Below, piece after piece: positions 60,805 through 64,000 of a DNA stretch of 64,000 nt. The stretch's first letter is position 1; every line of letters starts with the position of its first letter. The notes beneath the pieces are model-generated. The model ran no database searches and was not told where the DNA came from. It saw only the letters and a list, made by a program, of their open reading frames with translations. This DNA is from Microtetraspora niveoalba (GTDB lineage: Bacteria; Actinomycetota; Actinomycetes; Streptosporangiales; Streptosporangiaceae): NCBI RefSeq assembly GCF_001570405.1, contig NZ_BBYM01000040.1:1-64000 (forward strand), read 5' to 3'. The translations under genes were made by a program, and so were the position numbers.

Positions 60805-61770
60805 ATGACCGAGTCGAGTGCTGAGTCGAGTGCTGAGTTGAGTGCTGAGTCGGACGCTGAGTCGCGGGCGGAGTCGCGGGTGGAGGAGATCCGCCGGGTG
60901 ACGGCGTTCTGGCGCGGTCTCGGCCTCCCGGGGCTGATCGACGTCCACACGCATTTCATGCCGGAACGGGTGCTCACCAAGGTCTGGGCGTACTTCGACG
61001 CCGTCGGCCCGCTGACCGGGCGGGCCTGGCCGATCACGTACCGGCTGGAGGAGGACGAGCGGGTCGCGCGGCTGCGGTCCTTCGGCGTCCTGGCCTTCAC
61101 CTCGATGCTCTATCCGCACAAGCCGTCCATGGCGGCCTGGCTGAACGGCTGGGCCGCCGACTTCGCCGGGCGCACCCCCGGCTGCCTGCGCACCGCGACG
61201 TTCTTCCCCGAGCCCGGCGTCACCCGGTACGTCGCCGAGGCGGTCGAGTCGGGCGCCCGGGTGTTCAAGGCGCACCTCCAGGTGGGGGCGTACGACCCGG
61301 CCGACCCGCTCCTGGACGACGTGTGGGGCCTGCTCGCGGAGGCCGGCGTCCCCGTCGTCGCGCACTGCGGCTCCGGCCCGGCCCCCGGGCGGCACACCGG
61401 TCCGGGGCCGATCGGCGCCGTCCTCGCCCGCCATCCCCGGCTGCGGCTGATCGTCGCGCACATGGGGCTGCCGGAGTACTCCGAGTTCCTCGACCTGGCC
61501 GCCGGCCACCCGCACGTCCACCTGGACACCACGATGGCCTTCACCACCTTCACCGAGGAGGCGACGCCGTTCCCGCGGAGCGAGCTGCCCCGGCTGATCG
61601 ACCTGGGGGACCGGATCCTGTTCGGCAGCGACTTCCCGAACATCCCCTATCCGTACGCGCACGCCCTCGACGCCCTCGCCCGGCTCGACCTCGGCGACGA
61701 CTGGCTGCGCGCGGTCTGCCACGACAACGCCGCCCGCCTCTTCCCGGCTACACCCGGGCCGCGATCCTGA
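60805..61770 (+). CDS. Amidohydrolase (amidohydro-rel, TIM barrel)
   Basis: A 321-residue metal-dependent hydrolase or decarboxylase. After a repeat-derived Glu/Ser-rich tail (SSAESSAELSAESDAESR, from 12-bp DNA repeats) the barrel begins GLIDVHTHFMP (metal-binding His-x-His), continues with FKAHLQVGAYDP and VPVVAHCGSG, and ends with the metal Asp in ILFGSDFPNIPYPY. It belongs to the ACMSD/amidohydrolase 2 group; substrate unknown. GGTGGAG precedes ATG 60805, so I reject the 74-codon longer frame. Its 3' end overlaps the convergent AAA+ gene by 23 bp. Confidence 0.88.
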   Translation: MTESSAESSAELSAESDAESRAESRVEEIRRVTAFWRGLGLPGLIDVHTHFMPERVLTKVWAYFDAVGPLTGRAWPITYRLEEDERVARLRSFGVLAFTSMLYPHKPSMAAWLNGWAADFAGRTPGCLRTATFFPEPGVTRYVAEAVESGARVFKAHLQVGAYDPADPLLDDVWGLLAEAGVPVVAHCGSGPAPGRHTGPGPIGAVLARHPRLRLIVAHMGLPEYSEFLDLAAGHPHVHLDTTMAFTTFTEEATPFPRSELPRLIDLGDRILFGSDFPNIPYPYAHALDALARLDLGDDWLRAVCHDNAARLFPATPGPRS

Positions 61771-63028
61771 GGTCGCGTTCGAAAGCGGCGACGTCCTCGT
61801 CCGTCAGCGTGCCGCGCGTGCTCCCGATCGCGTCCAGGTAGTCGTCCGTGAGCCGGGCGGGGCCGGGGTCGTGCCCGGGGGCGAGGTGGCGTTCGAACGC
61901 GGCCTGCGCCGCCGTACGGGCCGCGTAGTCGATGTCGGCGGGGGTGAAGCGGGCGCTCGCCTCCACCAGCACGTTGAGATCGACCTGGGGCAGGCGGTCC
62001 GGGCCGATGTAACGCGCCCACATGGCACGCCGCGCCACCGCGTCCGGCGGGCCGACGGGGATCAGGTAGTCGAACCGGCCCGGCCGCAGGAAGGCCGGGT
62101 CGAGGCTGCCGACCGCGTTGGTCGCGCAGATCAGCAGCCGCCGCCCGCGCCTTCGGAAGACCGGGATCAGCTTGAGCAGCTCGTTGGTGATCCGGTGGGC
62201 GTTCGAGGCCGGGTCGCGCCGCTGCGAGGCGATCTCCTCCGCCTCGTCGAAGAACAGGACCACCTGCTCCAGATGCTCGACCTGCGAGAAGAGCTGCCGG
62301 AGCCCGCCCGCCACACCGAGCGGGTCCCCGGCGAGCTGGTACGGGAAGACCTCGACGAACGGCCACCGCAGCCGGGACGCGACCGCCCGGGCGAACGTCG
62401 TCTTCCCGGTGCCGGGCGGCCCGAACAGGATGACCGCGCGCGGCGGCTCCAGCCCGTAGCGCGCGGCGACGTCCCGGTGCTCGAGCGGCATCACCAGGCG
62501 GCGCTCGATCAGCGCCTTCTCCGCCTCCATGCCCGCGATCGCGTCCCACAGGCGCGGACCGGGGACGGCGCCGCCGAGCTGGTCGAGGATCGTGACCTCC
62601 GCTTTGTCCAGCGGGAGCTGCTTCTCGAAATAGCTCACGTCCGGCCGGTGGGCGTACCCGGAGTTGAGGAACGCGCTCTCGCCGACCTCGCTGGACGGCA
62701 GCAGCGCGCCGATGCGGCGCACCCCGAGCCGGGCCAGGCGCTCCTCCAGCGCGGACAGCAGGGCCGACCCGACACCCCGATGCCGCCACTCCCGGGCTAT
62801 GGCGATCTTGAGCACCCAGGCCCGGTCCTCCCCGGCCGAGGACACCGCCAGCCCGACGATCTGGGCGCCGACGACCGCGACGACGGCGGGGGCGCCGCGC
62901 CCGAGCAGGCCGATCCCCTCCGACAGCGTCACTATCGGCTCCGCAGGGGTGTCCCGTGAGTCCTCCCAGACCCTGACCACCTGGTCCAGGTCCGTTTCCT
63001 TCAGATCACGAAGATGCCAGGGAGCCAT
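61748..63028 (-). CDS. GNAT acetyltransferase-AAA+ ATPase fusion
   Basis: A 426-residue protein. Residues 1-145 are a GNAT domain (LKIAIAREWRHRGVGSALLS with the RxxGxG acetyl-CoA turn, then GESAFLNSGY). Residues about 160-426 are an AAA+ ATPase: WDAIAGMEAEKALIERRLVM, Walker A FGPPGTGKTT, Walker B VVLFFDEAEEIAS, and the second region of homology NAVGSLDPAFLRPGRFD, as in FtsH/ARC-type unfoldases. ATG 63028 begins just before the GNAT domain. The fusion suggests ATP-driven remodelling tied to acetylation; the target is unknown. Confidence 0.88.
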   Translation of the reverse strand: MAPWHLRDLKETDLDQVVRVWEDSRDTPAEPIVTLSEGIGLLGRGAPAVVAVVGAQIVGLAVSSAGEDRAWVLKIAIAREWRHRGVGSALLSALEERLARLGVRRIGALLPSSEVGESAFLNSGYAHRPDVSYFEKQLPLDKAEVTILDQLGGAVPGPRLWDAIAGMEAEKALIERRLVMPLEHRDVAARYGLEPPRAVILFGPPGTGKTTFARAVASRLRWPFVEVFPYQLAGDPLGVAGGLRQLFSQVEHLEQVVLFFDEAEEIASQRRDPASNAHRITNELLKLIPVFRRRGRRLLICATNAVGSLDPAFLRPGRFDYLIPVGPPDAVARRAMWARYIGPDRLPQVDLNVLVEASARFTPADIDYAARTAAQAAFERHLAPGHDPGPARLTDDYLDAIGSTRGTLTDEDVAAFERDLRIAARV

Positions 63029-63554
63029 CCACGTCCTCCCGTTCCAGTTGCGATGAATGCCGATCCGGCTCGAACGAAGCCCCACCCACCACGACGAAGC
63101 CCGCACAGGTCGTGACGAGGCCCGCTGAGGCCCCACGAAACCCGCTGAGGCCCCATCCGGCTCCGGTGAAACCCCGCCCGCCGCGGCGAAGCACGTTCGA
63201 ATTGCGATGAATGCCGCACCCTTCCCCCCGCCGCAGCGGCGAAACGCGGAGTGACCGGCCTCACGGGCGGCCGGGGGCGCCGCCTGGCGGCCCGTCCCCG
63301 GACATCGCTCCCAGTCGGCGAATCCGCCGGTCAGAGCACCGGCGCCTCGAGGGTGCGCCCGGGGAGAGCGGTGTCCGGCGTGGTGCGTCACAAGGCGGCG
63401 GAGGAACCTGCGGCGGAGCCACGGGCGGCATTCCCGGGGCCCGCCGAGACTCCACGCCCGCGAGGAGTTCTCACGGGGCGACGACACCACGAGGTGCCGC
63501 GCTGAGCGACGCGACGACGCGGAGATCGCCGGTCGGAGCGTTAAGTTGTGCCGC
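63029..63554. repeat. Gene-free region with short direct repeats
   Basis: TTGCGATGAATGCCG occurs twice, at 63048-63062 and 63202-63216. Between the copies CCCGCTGAGGCCCCA is repeated and several CGAAGCCC-like words recur. No frame here resembles a protein. The promoters of the GNAT-AAA+ gene (minus) and the aldo/keto reductase gene (plus) must lie inside. Confidence 0.6.
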
Positions 63555-64000
63555 ATGGACGTACGAGCGCTTCGCCCGCTGGGCCGTACCCGCCTGATGA
63601 CGACGCCGATCGGCCTCGGGCTGGCCGCGGTCGGCCGCCCCGCCTACATCACGCTCGGCCGGGCCGAGGATCTCGGCGCGGACCGCAGCGTCGACGCGAT
63701 GCGGGCGCGAGCGTGGGCCGTGCTCGACGCCGCCTGGGAAGCCGGGGTGCGCTACTTCGACGCCGCCCGCTCGTACGGCCTGGCCGAGGAGTTCCTCGCC
63801 GGATGGCTGCACGAGCGAGGCATCGCGCCGGGCGCCGCGACGATCGGGTCCAAGTGGGGCTACGCGTACGTCGGCGGCTGGCGGATGGACGCCGACGACC
63901 ACGAGGTGAAGGAGCTGTCGGCGGGACGGCTGCGCCGCCAGATCGAGGAGACCCGTGCCCTGCTCGGCGAGCACCTCTCGCTCTACCAGATCCACTCGGC
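63555..64000 (+). CDS. Aldo/keto reductase, 3' part outside window
   Basis: The ATG at 63555 opens a frame that runs to the last base, 148 complete codons. It begins MDVRALRPLGRTRLMTTPIG; the active-site Asp and Tyr appear in VRYFDAARSYGLAEEFL, the Lys in IGSKWGYAYVGGW, and the His region begins with LYQIHS at the edge. This is the first half of an NADPH-dependent oxidoreductase of the AKR superfamily (L-galactose dehydrogenase-like subgroup). No clear Shine-Dalgarno is seen before the ATG, so the message may be leaderless. Confidence 0.9.
   Translation, partial: MDVRALRPLGRTRLMTTPIGLGLAAVGRPAYITLGRAEDLGADRSVDAMRARAWAVLDAAWEAGVRYFDAARSYGLAEEFLAGWLHERGIAPGAATIGSKWGYAYVGGWRMDADDHEVKELSAGRLRRQIEETRALLGEHLSLYQIHS

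Overview
The window is about 70 percent GC or more, with GC-ending codons, GTG starts and many 4-base start/stop overlaps. Together with family content (AmfS-type lanthipeptide, FadD32-like acyl-AMP ligase, LitR, DUF1772 and DUF6493 proteins) this indicates chromosomal DNA of a filamentous actinomycete, possibly in or near the Streptosporangiaceae. The genus is my inference. No rRNA gene or CRISPR array was seen, and one tRNA was found.

Left part (1-21.5 kb). A low-complexity gene runs off the left edge, and eight 37-bp tandem repeats lie upstream of it. Next come an AraC regulator diverging from an NmrA-like protein/DUF1772 pair, then a compact class III lanthipeptide cluster at 4.2-12.8 kb: a LanKC synthetase, a 42-residue precursor too short for ordinary ORF lists, twin terminator hairpins, a two-subunit ABC exporter and a prolyl oligopeptidase that probably removes the leader. 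A MarR-MFS-Old Yellow Enzyme group follows, with a clear palindromic operator and the remnant of a WrbA-like flavodoxin gene. A three-gene acyl cassette (thioester reductase, fatty acyl-AMP ligase, acyl carrier protein) diverges from a four-EF-hand protein, and an orphan response regulator comes next.

Middle (21.5-49.1 kb). A LacI-controlled peptide-type ABC importer operon ends in a C45 (penicillin acyltransferase-like) enzyme. After it come proline iminopeptidase, TetR/FAD monooxygenase, an NMT1-like binding protein next to an IS982 transposase stump, a P450, a frameshifted DUF6493 gene, and a B12/light-response module (DUF2867 reductase, DUF523-DUF1722 protein, ECF sigma factor, LitR-like MerR, photolyase, SDR) without carotenoid genes. 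Two tail-to-tail genes truncated at a shared junction, a secreted GH29 fucosidase with a C-terminal F5/8C domain, and an aldehyde dehydrogenase complete this part.

Right part (49.1-64 kb). About 4 kb of decayed DNA holds fragments of an amine oxidase, a class A beta-lactamase, IS3 orfA and an integrase, plus a few small genes. It stops at tRNA-Arg(TCT), with an intact tyrosine recombinase on the other side. Beyond that are a sirtuin, a CorA-like protein, two proline/glutamine-rich membrane-anchored proteins (PQQ-type propeller and HExxH peptidase-like), an amidohydrolase, a GNAT-AAA+ fusion, and an aldo/keto reductase cut by the right edge.
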